A stretch of DNA of 64,000 nt, from the NCBI GenBank assembly GCA_022606135.1, contig JABYQN010000005.1:1550001-1614000 (forward strand), written 5' to 3'. The notes below the pieces were generated by a model. The model saw only the letters and a list, made by a program, of their open reading frames with translations, did not search any database and had not been told where the DNA came from. This document shows, in pieces, positions 25,704 to 37,104 of the stretch (positions are counted from its first letter, which is position 1; the number at the start of each line of letters is the position of its first letter). The DNA is from Fomes fomentarius (Eukaryota; Basidiomycota; Agaricomycetes; Polyporales; Polyporaceae). A program made the translations under genes and the position numbers.

Positions 25704-27334
25704 TCAGGCGACGAATGAGTCAGGGCGTTTATGATCGAGGTCGCCGCTGTCATGCGAAGGCGGGGTGTACGCTCCTCCGTTGCTCATCGTCCTTGACATC
25801 GATTTCCGGTGCGAATCCAGCACAACATCAACCCGCTCCTGGACCGCGACGCTGACCTGTACTTGTGGTGGCGACCGCTTGAGCTTGTTGAAGGCGTTTG
25901 CGAAGTCCAATCGGCGTTCGTATGACTGGTTTTGGCTCTGTTTTACGACGCATCAGCGACACGGAAGTGTGAGGTCAATTATCTGGTGCAATTCACCTCT
26001 TTGGAGACAACACCATCCGCTTCGTCTTCCCGCAGCTTCAACCGGGCGTTCAGCATCTGTGCGTACAACGCAACGCGTCAGTTCTGTCACAGATTCTTTG
26101 CTTCAGATCCTTACGGCCAAAAGGGTGCAACTATGACAGACAAGTCAGTGACGTGGGGCATGTGCTCGACCCGGTGTATCACTCACGTGTATACACGTCC
26201 CATGGGGAAGCCGATGATGATGTGATAGTTGGTGTTAGGGACCGTACTCTAGAACCGAGTCAAAAACAAAGGTCAAAAGGTAAGAGTGGAGTCATTCACA
26301 TAGACTACAATATCTGCCAGCTATTACCACCGACCCGACAGAGTGAGATCGCGACGCCGAGCATAAATTGATGTACTTACCGCGAAGACAGACGTCAGGA
26401 CAGACGACTCAATGAAAGCATGTGCAACGCGATTCCGGAAACTTTGGTGACCTACAGAGTCTGTGACCACGTGCGTAAGTAGCAGAGTGGCACATAGAGC
26501 TTACGCCTGAACCCTGATCGACTTCGTGTGAGGTAGTAGACCAGACAGACCCTGTGCGGTGTATCGCTCAAACCGTGCATGTAGTCTTGCCTGAGGAGTG
26601 TACTACTCACGAAGTCAACCCATCGCATAAGAATGCCGTAACGAGCCAGGTGTCGACAATGGGCAAAATAAGGTTGAAATCTTGTACGCTGAGCAATAAG
26701 GCGGAGGTGATCAGACCGGAGCGATGGAAGATCGGGAGCATGCCTGCGACGTACGAAGCATGGGTGAAGGCGAACACGGTCGCTACGACCCCCATGGCGG
26801 TGTTCGCCAAGGAGAACAAGAGGATGATACCGCAGAGCACACGAGACTTGCTCAGTGTCCGGACACGGTCCGCGAAATACACCTGAATCGGTGCGGCAGT
26901 ACTGAGGACAATGCGCTTCAGCAGGCGAATCAGCGTGAGACGCGGGACGGACACGTACACTGCAAGGAACAATGGTGTGGTCGTGAATGGCCATGGGGCA
27001 CTAGTAAGATATGAAGGATTGGTGAAGTTGTCGACAATGTACGACCACAACAGCCAGCATAATGCGACCGTGTGCGTCGTGTCAATAAGGAACGTCCATG
27101 TCACGAGCAACCTCAAATACCGTGGCCGCGCCGTGAGCACACACGACTGGAATGTACATGCTATCAACAGACTTACTGAGTAAGGTGGCCGTCACGGAAC
27201 AATCGTGTTCGGTACTGGACGAACTGGAGGACGCTGAAGCCGTAAAAGAATGCGTTGATGCCCACCCCTATCACGACTGCACCAAGCACCTGGTCAAGTG
27301 GGATGAGTGCGAGAATCGCGTCTGGATCCGCCAT
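25704..27334 (-). CDS. DUF6534 seven-helix membrane protein
   Basis: Member of a large basidiomycete family of multi-pass membrane proteins with no known function. Eleven exons: 27177-27334, 26959-27111, 26755-26901, 26611-26688, 26505-26551, 26377-26451, 26300-26313, 26187-26248, 26115-26130, 25997-26056 and 25704-25937; about 347 residues. It starts MADPDAILALIPLDQVLGAV; the family hallmarks follow: LLVTWTFLIDTTH, APWPFTTTPLFLAV, PIQVYFADRVRTLSKS, VDTWLVTAFLCDG, YYLTRSRSGFRR, HIIIGFPMGRVYT and LLAMLNARLKLRE. About seven hydrophobic helices are followed by a polar cytosolic-type tail ending DSFVA. Two exons are 14 and 16 bp. The donor after 26377 is tentative (GTACAT chosen to keep phase; GTAAGT four bases away would not). 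No enzymatic motif is visible; a receptor-like role is only speculation. Confidence 0.85.
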
Positions 27335-28778
27335 TTATGAACCTCGTCAAGGTCAAGGAAGGATCCAGTGTCGATGGGGAGGAGTTGTGACACAAGGGTC
27401 GGTCCAGGAGGAGAAGGAGGAGTCCAAGGGGAGCTCTCTCCGTCATATATATACAATGTCGCTGCGGTTGCGAAAGCGGCAGCGTCGACCCTGCACAATA
27501 ACGGACATACAGTGACGCACTGACGGCCCAGAGGCGGCGTAATCATCTCGAAAATTGAGGCATCAACTGAGTCCCGTTGCCGAGCAATCGCGCTCGGATG
27601 AACCTTGGGCCTCAATTATGATTATGACCGGCTGTGAACGGGTCTTCGCGAGCTCCACACTCTCAGTGGAAGTTCAGGAACATACCTGCACTGAGTACCC
27701 CAGAATTATGCGTGTAGAGTGGATGCCAGGAATTGTAGGCGTACAGAAAGACCGCTTATGACCGTGCGGAGGATAGCATGTCGCGGTAGAAAGCCGTAAA
27801 AGCGATACTGCGTCGCTTCTGACGTTGATCTCTGACGTGCACCAGATTAATCATTACTTAGACAACGGGGGTACCTAATTGATCCCGCGACAAGATAGGG
27901 CGCTCCGTCCGGATGGACTTGACGAACTGGGAGGCACGAAGGCGTTTGGATCTCGCGATTGATATTCATTAGCATGCCACTCTGGTGGGACCGTGGGTAT
28001 GTAACAGTGAATTCCTGCTCGTTGAACCTGGAACATTGGACATGTCAAACGCACCTTGTGATGTTGAGTCGCTGAAGTTGTGGCCATTACCCCACATGGG
28101 CCTAGAATCAGTACGAAAGCGGAAGATGCATAATGCATTGATCGGGCGGATACGATCTGCCATGCAGGTTGGGGGAATCTCGGCTCCGCACCTGTGTCCT
28201 CGTTCCACTAGTACTAGGGTGGATGTTGTTATGGAAGGCAAGCTTATCCATCGCAACGCGGTCGGCCTGTTCACGCTTGCTTACCCGTTACCGGAACGCC
28301 ATCGGCGCGATGATGAAGGTGCAGGAGATTCTAGTCCATAGGTGTAAATATATTCACGGAATGGCCTGGTGTGCTTACTGCAATTACAATGCACTTCTCA
28401 CGAACATATGCACGTATACACTTCATGGCGCGCGATATCGGCTTTCTTTGCATCCTCTTCATATGTACCTAGGGCCCAGAATTTTATCTCGCCCAGATAG
28501 CCACCCGGTCTGGATCCGACCTGTTGATGAAAGATAGACCACAGTCGAGCGAGGTCAGCGCGATGTTTAAGAGGCGAACATGGTGGCGCCAGAGAGGATG
28601 AGCATGTGCGCTTAACTACGGATTGATCCGTCTAATGGTCTAACCGGATGTGGGTCGTGAGATTGTGTAGCTTTCCACATGGCACAAGGATTCTTCAGCC
28701 ACAACTCAACTTCGTCCCCTGACGTGAACCTCTGACCTCCGTACGTCTCACTGTTCTCCAGCTCAAGTTTCCGATCTC
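27335..28778. other. 1.4-kb stretch without a recognisable gene
   Basis: Lies between two divergent genes. Short frames on both strands (for example plus 27,985-28,341) have no recognisable motif and no clear exon chain. Probably promoters of the DUF6534 gene and the BTB gene plus unclassified sequence. Confidence 0.5.
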
Positions 28779-29884
28779 ATGATGATTCCACACAGCTCTG
28801 TGACTGCCTTGTATATCTCTGTTGTGGCGCAATCAAGTGAAGGTCCGACTCAGGCGTTGTACAGCGTCCCGTCTATGCAGGCCGAGCAACACGAAAGTCC
28901 AACGGCCACGACCACTCAAACCCGGGGAGAGTACCACCCTTTGTTTTCAGGCCCCGATGGCGATGTAGTTCTGGGGTCTAAGGACGGCATCCTCTTCCGT
29001 CTGCACTCCTATACACTCAAGACCACGTCCGGATGGTTTCGCGCGATGTACTCTCTTCCGCAGCAAAGTACGTCCCTAAATGACCAACCTCCGGACACGA
29101 TCTATGTCGACGAAGATTCCTCAACGCTGGAGGGGTTGTTCCGCATGGTGTGCGGGCTGAGCATCCCCAAGCTTGACTCGTATGACACCATTGAGCCCAT
29201 CCTTCATGCTGCGGAAAAGTATGACATGCCCGGGCCGATGTCTGTCGTGCGTGCACTCCTCTCAACTCCTGCCCTGCTTTCCGATCCGCTACGTCTCTAT
29301 GCTATCACCTGTCGCTACGGGTGGCAGGACGAGGCCTGCATGGCCTCGCGCGCGACCCTCACCCTGAACCTCCATGCTCCTGAACATCGCCTCACCCTGC
29401 AGAAGCTCGGCACCGACGCGCTCCTCAATCTCTTCTCTCTCCATCGCACACGTCGTGAGGCCCTCAGGCGGAGGCTGGACGATCCGCCATTCGTGAACGA
29501 CTCGGGCGACACCTCCTGCTCAAATTGCGGCTCAATTGTCGACTACCACACCTGGCGCGAGCTCAAGTATGTCATCATCATGGAGATGGACGAGCGCCCT
29601 CTGGGCGACACCGTGATCAACACGGGGCTGCTGGAGTGGCCAGCCGCACGCGTATGTTGGGATGCAAAATGCCCCAGTTGCGAAAGGGTACTGTACGACA
29701 AGACACTCACTATGCGGGTTATCCGCGAGTGCATCGATCAGCTGCCGACGACCATCAAGTAAGTACCAGTGCATTACTTCACTGGATAGCCACGGATATC
29801 GCTGACTATCAATGCTCCTGCTTCCCAAATAGCCCGTTACCACCATACCCACCACCTATTCCCGCTCGCATCAATTCGGATTAA
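28779..29884 (+). CDS. BTB/POZ domain protein
   Basis: Protein-interaction protein of the expanded Agaricomycete BTB family. From the first ATG (28779) the frame runs to 29762 (327 residues). A better C-terminus may come from splicing 29759-29832 (GTAAGT..AATAG), giving a Pro-rich end and a stop at 29884. The ATG at 28875 (MQAEQHESPT) may be the true start, since upstream residues are not family-like. The BTB core lies at about residues 65-165: FSGPDGDVVLGSKDGILFRL, HSYTLKTTSGWFRAMYSLP, TLEGLFRMVCGL and ILHAAEKYDM. The second half is helical, with two CxxC-like pairs: SCSNCG and CPSCERVLYD. Proteins of this type often join cullin ligases, but there is no direct evidence here. Confidence 0.85.
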
Positions 29885-30250
29885 AATTTCCAAGTCATAT
29901 CACTCTGCTGTCCATGTGCTTTCGTTATTGCTCAATATGAGTCGGGAAGGGATCCCTTGTGGACTGGCGACTAGGACACACTCAAGGTCCAAGGACGATA
30001 ATTGTTCCGAATGTACATCTATAATAGGCTATGTACTGACTGTATCGTGCTTCATGTATCGCCAGATTTCATGACTGTCTGGATTCAATCGTGTGATGCT
30101 GAGCAACGTTACAGGCTGGCCATGTATCGTACAGGCCTACAGGATACAGACAAGGTACGGGTGCCAGGGCCGTTGAGTGCGCCTAACAAGAGCATTACAT
30201 AGCGAGACACAGAAGAGCGAGGCAGACTTACAGCAATGCACAATGGCCCG
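29885..30250. other. short intergenic region
   Basis: Tail-to-tail spacer between the BTB gene and the Smr gene; it should hold both 3' ends. No structure stands out. Confidence 0.5.
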
Positions 30251-31674
30251 CTACATGATGATACACTCGTCTTTCTTCTCCAGGCTTCTCGTGAGCTCGT
30301 CCGAACCAAGGACAGGGCCGCTTCCAGTCGTCCGGCCGTCCAGGTTGACGATCAACACGCCCGCATTGTGCTCGTCAAGCTCGGCCACAAGCCCATGCCT
30401 AGGAGAAATGCAGCAGTTGAGCGAGATAGACTTCTGGTACCAGAAGACATGGCGCCTACTTCTGGATTAGCTCCTCTATCGCAGGCTTGAGCTTAGCGAC
30501 ATGGTTCGTGGAGTGCAAGCCCTTTCCTTTGGGGAGGGTATTTCTTCAGTACTGGACATACATGCGTAATAGCTCAAGTGGACGACATACCAACGATGAG
30601 CCGAATGTCCCTGTCACCGCGCGCGCGAGCCTCTTGGATGGACTGGTCAGTGTACTGGATGGCCTCCTTGACGTACAACCCATGCAGGTCCAGTTCTCCA
30701 GGCTTGCTATCCTGTACAAGTGATGTCAATCCGTTAGAGAGCATAGGGATAGCGCATCCCCACTCATAACGACGAACCCACTCACTGTGTTATTCTCTGT
30801 GCGCGCACGTCCATCCCGGGTTAGCATGCAGCAATCAGCGCCACTGCCCACAGCACCGCCGTGCCCCATACGGTACCGTTCGTACGCACCTCTGAATATC
30901 CACGCCGCCGCCTCCTCGTTCAGCCGCTCCATCTCCTTCTGCGCGGCCTTGCCCGCGTTCGAGAGCTCCTTCGCACGCGCGCCGTCCCCGCCCTCGTACG
31001 CCTTGTGCGCCTCCTCGAAGTTGCGCGCCATCGCGTCCCCCGCGGCGTTCGCGCGCGCGCGCAGACCGACATAGTGCTCGTTGTGCTGGTTCACCTGATT
31101 CGGGTCCTATTGGAGCAGCACCCCCAGGAACGGGCGGACAGCCGGAGCGAAAGGGCCGGGCCGCGAGGTTCGAGGGCGCATCATCGAGTGAAGTATGGGG
31201 TTGGGGTTGAGCGGCGGACAGAAAAGGAAGAGATGTGAGGAATGGAGAAATGAGAAGAGAGAAGAGAAGGGGAGCGACTCAGCGAGTTGCAGGAAGACGT
31301 ACCGGTCGGCCAGGTGACCATGGACGAGACGGCGGCGAAGAGGGCGGGCTCGCATGTCCTGGTCTATGGTCTGGACTAGGGGTGTGCGCGTTGTGCGCCC
31401 CACCATCGCTCTCGTACCCGTGTTTCTCGTGTTTCTTCTGTTTCTTGTGCTCCTGCGCGGGCTTGTGCGGCGGCTTCTCTTCATTTGGCGGGCGATGTGG
31501 GTGTGGCTGCGACTGCGACGGGGGGTATACGGGAGCGGGCTGTTGAGCCTGCGGTTTGTGTGGGATGGCGGGTTGGGTAGGAGGTCGTTGCTGCTGCTGG
31601 TCTTCCTGGTATCCGCCTCCGCCTCCGCACAAACATTTCAAAAGTCCGCCGAACAAGTCAGAAACGACACCCAT
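30251..31674 (-). CDS. DUF1771-Smr domain protein
   Basis: Smr domains are DNA/RNA-nicking or RNA-binding modules; eukaryotic DUF1771-Smr proteins are linked to RNA quality control. Six exons: 31303-31674, 30890-31106, 30786-30796, 30591-30711, 30460-30526 and 30251-30398; 311 residues. It starts MGVVSDLFGGLLKCLCGGGG, and the Gly/Cys start and Met-Gly could allow acylation (inference). A Pro/Gln/His-rich linker follows. The DUF1771 segment is DPNQVNQHNEHYVGLRARAN to NEEAAAWIFRENN. The Smr domain follows: ELDLHGLYVKEAIQYTD, IRLIVGKGLHS, KPAIEELIQKHG and VNLDG. The LDLHG and GKGLHS motifs are intact. Exon 3 is an 11-bp micro-exon encoding ENN-T. The first intron is unusually long (196 bp) for this locus, so a missed exon is possible. 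Confidence 0.88.
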
Positions 31675-32136
31675 GATGGGAGTTGCGTTCGAAGTGCGCG
31701 GCGCAACAGAAAGTAGGAGAACCAAGACTAAACACCCCTGAAAAACTCATTGCTTGCACGTGGGTCAACCTGCATGCTGTCATCGAGCTACAAGCCACTT
31801 AAGACATTATCAATTGTCAAAGATTCACGGTCGCAGTCGAAGTATCATTTACTACGCAGTACAGCAGTTCTCATACCGGAACATGAAAGACAGGGTATAG
31901 AGATCACCCATCGGCCCAGCAATAACCTCTATCGTGAGATATATAGAGGTAAAGGACAACGGAAACATGATGAAATGAGCAAAGGGAACAACTCTCCACA
32001 ACGCACCATACCCCAACGACTCTTCCCATTACTTGATCCCACCTTACCCGAACCATTCAACAACACCGACAACCTTATACGCCACATCTCCATGATTCAA
32101 TGTCTCCGAACTTGTAACATGCAATATCCGAAACGA
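31675..32136. other. intergenic, Smr gene / antizyme gene
   Basis: About 460 bp holding the Smr promoter and the antizyme 3' end. No coding or repeat structure recognised. Confidence 0.5.
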
Positions 32137-33343
32137 TTAGATCTCCATGCCCACAAGCACATATGCGGGGTCCACGGGGAACGGCGGCTTCGTGACCACA
32201 GTGCCGCCAACGTACATGAGCGAATGGAGCAGATCGCCGAGGACGGGCGATGAGCGTTCCAAAGCGATGATAAGTGCGTTACACTCGAGCTGCTCGTCAG
32301 CGAGGTCAAGCAGCGCGACGATACTGAGCCGAACGTTAGTGACACACGCGGGGTACCAGGCATTTTAAGGTACATACCTCTCGCGTAGGTTGACAGTTGC
32401 AGCGCACTTACCGTCGACGTAGAACGTCTTCGGGGTGCCGGGGAGCGAGAGTACGACGCCGTCGAAGGTCGTACCAGTGTCGGGCGTCGAGATCGAAACA
32501 CTTTGCGCATATGGAGCAGCACCAAGTGCGTTGCGTGGGAATAGCATTGAGAGGAACGCAGACTGCTTCGCACCGAGAGCCGAGAGGCTGCCTTCCCCGT
32601 CTTCCAAGCCGTCATCCGGAGTCAAAGGAGGAGTAGCGAGCCCACTCGCTGCCGTTTTTTGAAGGTGGTGAGCCTCAGGGATCGCACGCGGAACACTAGA
32701 GCTGGGCAGCTGAGCGAGAGGAAGCTCCGGGGATTCTTCCGGAGGGGGGGTCGGCGGGTAGTCATACGCACGTGTGGTGAAGTCTGTTTCGAGACGAGAT
32801 GGGTTTAGGGAACCGATAGACGAACGCGTAGAAGCAGCGGAATTATTGGAAGAGAGGGAAGGGGTGGGCGAAGAGGAGAGCGGGGGAGAGATGATGGCGC
32901 TAGACTGTCTGTCACCCAGTCTAGCGACCCTCGGTCAGGAGGGCATTTTGCGGTAGGAATGTCAAAACCGCCACTGCGTAGGAGATGGAAGACAGGAACA
33001 CCTTAGTCAGCCGAGTGAAGAGCGGAACGGAAGAAGCACTCTTACCCCGGGCCCGCCAGAGAACGTAGTAGAGTAGTAGTACATGGAGTCCGTGCCCTCC
33101 ATGCGGCAGACTGCAATCACGCTAGGCGTCATGTCGGTTGTGAAAGCCCCATCCCCAACGGTTTGACGACCGTTGCTGTGAAGTGAAGATGTTAGCGTCG
33201 AGCCTAGACAGGTACGCCCGCCATGTGCCTCTCCATCTCTACGTAGACGGGAACCTTCGCGCGAGAAAGCGAGGGGCACCATCGGCCGACGAGAAAAGAG
33301 AGTGGACGTACGTGGGGCAAATACTAGATTGTTGTTTCGACAT
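32137..33343 (-). CDS. OAZ1: ornithine decarboxylase antizyme, +1 frameshifted
   Basis: Antizyme binds ornithine decarboxylase, sends it to the proteasome and limits polyamine uptake. Exons: 33312-33343, 33046-33175, 32378-32920 and 32137-32323. ORF1 reads MSKQQSSICPT, then MTPSVIAVCRMEGTDSMYYY and STTFSGGPG-TG, and ends at UGA (32912-32914). Reading on in the +1 frame from the same point gives DRQSSAIISPPLSSS, a long Ser/Pro-rich segment, and then the antizyme fold: GTPKTFYVDG, NLRESIVALLDLADEQL, NALIIALERS, HSLMYVGGTVV and YVLVGMEI. Full product about 296 residues. The C-terminal fold and the two-frame layout are the family's defining features. Exon 3 depends on choosing the acceptor at 32921 (CGCTAG, with CCTGACC as branch point). 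The acceptor at about 32985 instead gives UUU-UGA but leads into a frame that does not join the conserved domain. Confidence 0.85.
32911..32920 (-). promoter_or_regulatory. putative +1 ribosomal frameshift site
   Basis: On the minus strand the sequence is ACT GGG TGA C. ORF1 stops at the TGA; skipping its T gives GAC in the frame that stays open into the antizyme domain. Known antizyme sites are of the form NNN-UGA, and shifting rises with polyamine level. GGG as the last zero-frame codon is not the common UCC, so the site needs confirmation. Confidence 0.65.
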
Positions 33344-35162
33344 ATTTGTATAATTCAAATTCGACATGTGGTGCCAACTTGTCCGCGGAGACGAGGTATG
33401 GAGTGTTGTGAGGTGAGTTTGGTAGGGCAACGATGCAGCGAGCAGAGAGCGGGATGCGACGATGGCGGCTGTGGCTGGCAGTGGCCCCAGAAACGTGCTT
33501 TGTTATCTTCTCCGTTCTCCGGGGTCCGGGTGCCACTTTTCCTCACCCAGACCCCTGCCACCTGACCACGTGGGCTAGTGTTGTCCCTAAGAAGGCAATC
33601 GTTGTGGCAACTCACGAACCACTGAACGAAGTCGTCCCTGCGAGAATTCACGAGGACCGCCTGCAAGATGAAAGCTAATAATTAAAGTTCCAGGGACATG
33701 CGAGTGTGCGATAGAGCAAGACCTTGGCAGCACTATGACCCTGTTCAATAGAGGCTTGAGAAGCGTCAGAACGCCGACAACGGTCAGCAGACCTTCAGAC
33801 TTCCTCTCCGCCACGTCGTTACGGCACAATAGGTCAGCGGTCAACGATCTCACTGGCTGTCCCGAGGTGTCGTAGTCAGCACAGCGTCATACCCCATCAT
33901 CATAATCAGCATGTTCCTGGAGCACGTCTCGCTGGTGCCGAGCTAGAGACATGGTCGGTAGCCAAAGATTTCGGAGCCCAATCCAAAGGATGTTCGAATT
34001 CGAGGGAGAGATATTCTCGCCGAAAACACCTCATCCTTCGTCGAGTTTGATTAGAAGACCTGACTTGAACTCTGATCAGGATCGAAGTTACACAAGTCCT
34101 TCCTGGACGGGGGAATCAGTATAAAGTCAATGCTCTTGAAGACATAATGGGCGTACCGATTCTTGTTCAGGCCGGACGCGGATGATCGCCTGCCCATATC
34201 ATGATCACAGGGGAGCCTCGATGGCATCGCTGCATCTCCGGCCCTAGACTAGAAAGTGGAGGATATCTGTTCTGCATGATCAGAGTTTGTCCCCCGTATT
34301 TCGCGACAACTATCAGGGTCCATCTCTATTATCGCCAGAAGAGTATTGGTAACGAGAATAGTCCGCTCTAGATTCACAGCGTGATCAGTTGACTGACCCC
34401 AGGGCAGGACGGCTCACGCCTTCAGTTGAAGATAAGGATAAGCAAGAAACCATGCCGGACTGGCTACGTACGTGGCCCCAAGGAACTTCCATTCACTACA
34501 ACAAGCCCCGGGCCCATGTGAGCACTCAGTGAAGTATACACACTGCTCAATCATTTGCTCTGAATCGAATCGGAATCTCTTCTTACTAGCTGACTAAAAG
34601 CGAGGTGTCCAGAAGTGTCAGCGTAAGGGGAAGAATTGAGAAAGAAACATAGCTCAACAATTCAGTTCTCATGACAGGTGGGCCACAGCTGCTTTGTCCG
34701 AGACGACTGTGCGAAACACGGACAGTCCAGCGCGGGCATTGATGTCGCCATACAACTTCTCACTCGTACTTTCACATACACCAGCAAGCACTAAGCGTGA
34801 TACCTCGGCGATGAGAAGTAGAAGTTAGAACCCGCAATGGGCATGTTTCTCGTGGCTGTGGCCGCAGTTTGAAATTGAAGGGAGCGGAATAACATGTCCG
34901 AATTCGGATTACTTAGAAGTGCGTGACCGCGTAAGCGCCAGAGAACGCGCTGCTTACGAACTCTCGATCGAATCTCAGCAGCCAAAACAGTTTGTCTTTT
35001 CCCTCTTCCTCCTCCGCTGGACTGCTACTGGAAGACCTGTCGTGCAGAGACGTATGTGGAGGCATGCTGTAGTAAACACAAGGTCATCGGGGAGAAAATG
35101 GGGTCAATTCAGGCTTTTGTGTGAGTTTCGCTCTATCGCACAACTTAGTTTCGCCGTTGCTG
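33344..35162. other. 1.8-kb stretch upstream of helicase
   Basis: Should contain the antizyme promoter. The right half may be decayed Helitron sequence. One plus-strand segment just before the helicase (about 35,050-35,118; TYVEACCSKHKVIGEKMGSI) reads like coding sequence but in a phase that does not splice cleanly to the helicase frame. No replication-initiator (Rep) motifs were found. Confidence 0.45.
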
Positions 35163-37104
35163 ATGCTCGTGGTTAATGCAACAGCACCTGCACGGATAGC
35201 GGAGTTTCCGGCCTTTGCTTCATTTCGTTCTTACTCGACTGCGCAGCCCTCCTTTCTGAATCCTCAAGCCACGCGAGCGAGCAATCTCGCAGGGCCGTCG
35301 CGTTACGGTCGGCTTCTCGTCTCTGATGGGCACAAGGCCGAGCACGCACTCGCAGAAGCCGTCCAGACCCTGAAGACCCCACAACAGCTCCGCTCTTTCT
35401 TCGTACACCTACTGGTCAACGACCACATTGCGTCTCCGATCACCATCTGGAACACGTTTCAAGACGCGCTCGCGCACGACCTCATCGTCAAGCATGACAA
35501 CGTCAACGTTGGCGTGAACGAGACGCTGCAGGAGTTGGATCGGGCTCTGGAGGAACACGGCAAGTCGCTCGTTTATTATGGCCTTCCCCAGCCGTCCTTC
35601 CATAGCCGTGAAGTCGAGCTTGAGCTGGAGAAGTGGGATAGCCAGCGTACGTTCCTTGCTGCGCGCTCGGCGACTGCTGTATCCAAGCTCAATGCGGAGC
35701 AGTATGGCATCTACACGGAGATAATGGACGCGGTCACCAATAGGAAGCCATTATGTGCGTTCGTTGACGGGAAGGCCGGTCGTGGGAAGACGTTCCTGGT
35801 AAACACCATATGCAATAAGCTACGCTCGGAGGGCCACATTGTGTTGCCTACGGCTACGTCGGCTTTTGCTGCACAGCTGTATCCAGGAGGAAAAACAACG
35901 CACTCGGTGTTCAAGGTACGCCCCTACTGTTGCACCCTTCATGGCACCCCAAATTTATTCTCCTCCTCAGGTCCCAATAGGAGGTGATGAAGACGAAGAG
36001 CTAGTCTCCCCTATAGAGCCTCACGACCCTCGAGGCGAGCTGATTCGGGAAGCCTCCGCGATCATCTGGGACGAAGCCCCGATGGCAAAAAGTGCAGTCC
36101 TCTCTTGCGTCGAAGAGACCTGCCGGCGTGTCATGCGCAACAACCTCCCATTCGGCGGGAAAGTCGTCGTCCTGCTCGGCGACTTTCGCCAGACGTGCCC
36201 CGTCGTGCGCAACGGCACGCGCCGCCAGGTCGTAGACGCCTCGATTCGTTCGTCGCCGCTCTGGGACGAGTTCCTCACCCTCCGCCTGCACCAGCCAATA
36301 CGCAATGCAGAGGACTTGTCGTATGCGGAGTTTGTGGACCTCGTTGGGGACGGCGCGGGCCCGCACGTCCCGCTTGACCTCCTCCAAAGAGTGCACGACC
36401 GGACGGCACTTACAGAATTTGTTTACCCAGACGATGTCCTTGCGGACCCCGTGCTGTGCCTTGCTCGTGCGATTCTCGCTCCGACGAACGCCCAAGTTGA
36501 CGAGTACAACACGGACATCCTCGCACGCATCGACGGGTACTCGCGCACGTTCTATGCGGCGGACTTTCTCCAGGAGCCTGAGGAAGTAGACGACACGGCG
36601 CCGGCACTTCTACTCGAGCAAGCCTCCCGCACGTCGATCCCCGGTATCCCTGCACACGCGCTCCAGGTGAAGACACACTGTGTATATCGTCTCCTCTGCA
36701 ACTTCGCCCCGGAACGCGGCCTGGTGAAGAACACGCGCGTCGTGGTCATGCACATCGGGAAGCGCATCATCACCGTGAGGCTCCTACGGGGCATCGGGGG
36801 CGTCGGCACGATAGACTCGGAGGACATCCTGATCTCGCGCATTCCGTTCACGACGACGCTCGAGTCGGGGCATACGCTTGTAAGGAGGCAGTTCCCGCTC
36901 GCGCCGGCGTATGCGACGACGTTCAACAGCTGCCAGGGCCTCACTCTTGACGTTGTGGGCGTGGACTTGACACGGCCCGTGTTTTCGCATGGCCAGTTGT
37001 ACACGGCGCTCTCGCGAATTCGACATAGGAGCCATGCAAAGGTCCGGCTGCGTCCTGGGCAGAGGATGACGAAGAATGTGACGTACCACGAGGTTTTATT
37101 ATAG
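35163..37104 (+). CDS. PIF1-like helicase, Helitron type, N-terminally truncated
   Basis: Superfamily 1B 5'-3' DNA helicase. Two exons, 35163(or upstream)-35915 and 35971-37104, with a 55-bp intron in frame. The region before the motor (PQQLRSFFVHLLVNDHIASP, TIWNTFQDALAHDLI) is typical of Helitron transposase helicases rather than of host Pif1. Motor motifs: Walker A GKAGRGKTFL, Walker B IIWDEAPM, motif III LLGDFRQTCPVV, a LVKNTRVVV segment, NSCQGLTLDVVGVDL and YTALSRIR. All look intact and the frame is uninterrupted to the stop at 37104. The Rep/Helitron_like_N part expected upstream (usually several hundred residues) is absent, so this is either a truncated Helitron or a domesticated helicase. 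The true start is unknown; 35163 is only the first in-frame ATG. Confidence 0.8.

Noticed and set aside
28779..29762. Unspliced BTB reading as the certain gene end
   Set aside because: The stop overlaps a perfect GTAAGT donor, and a downstream exon gives a natural end; both remain possible, so the end is left open.
32921..33045. Alternative antizyme acceptor near 32,985 giving W-R-F before a UGA
   Set aside because: It also yields a stop with an attractive UUU-UGA, but the +1 frame then stays out of register with the conserved antizyme domain and ends soon; kept only as a stated alternative.
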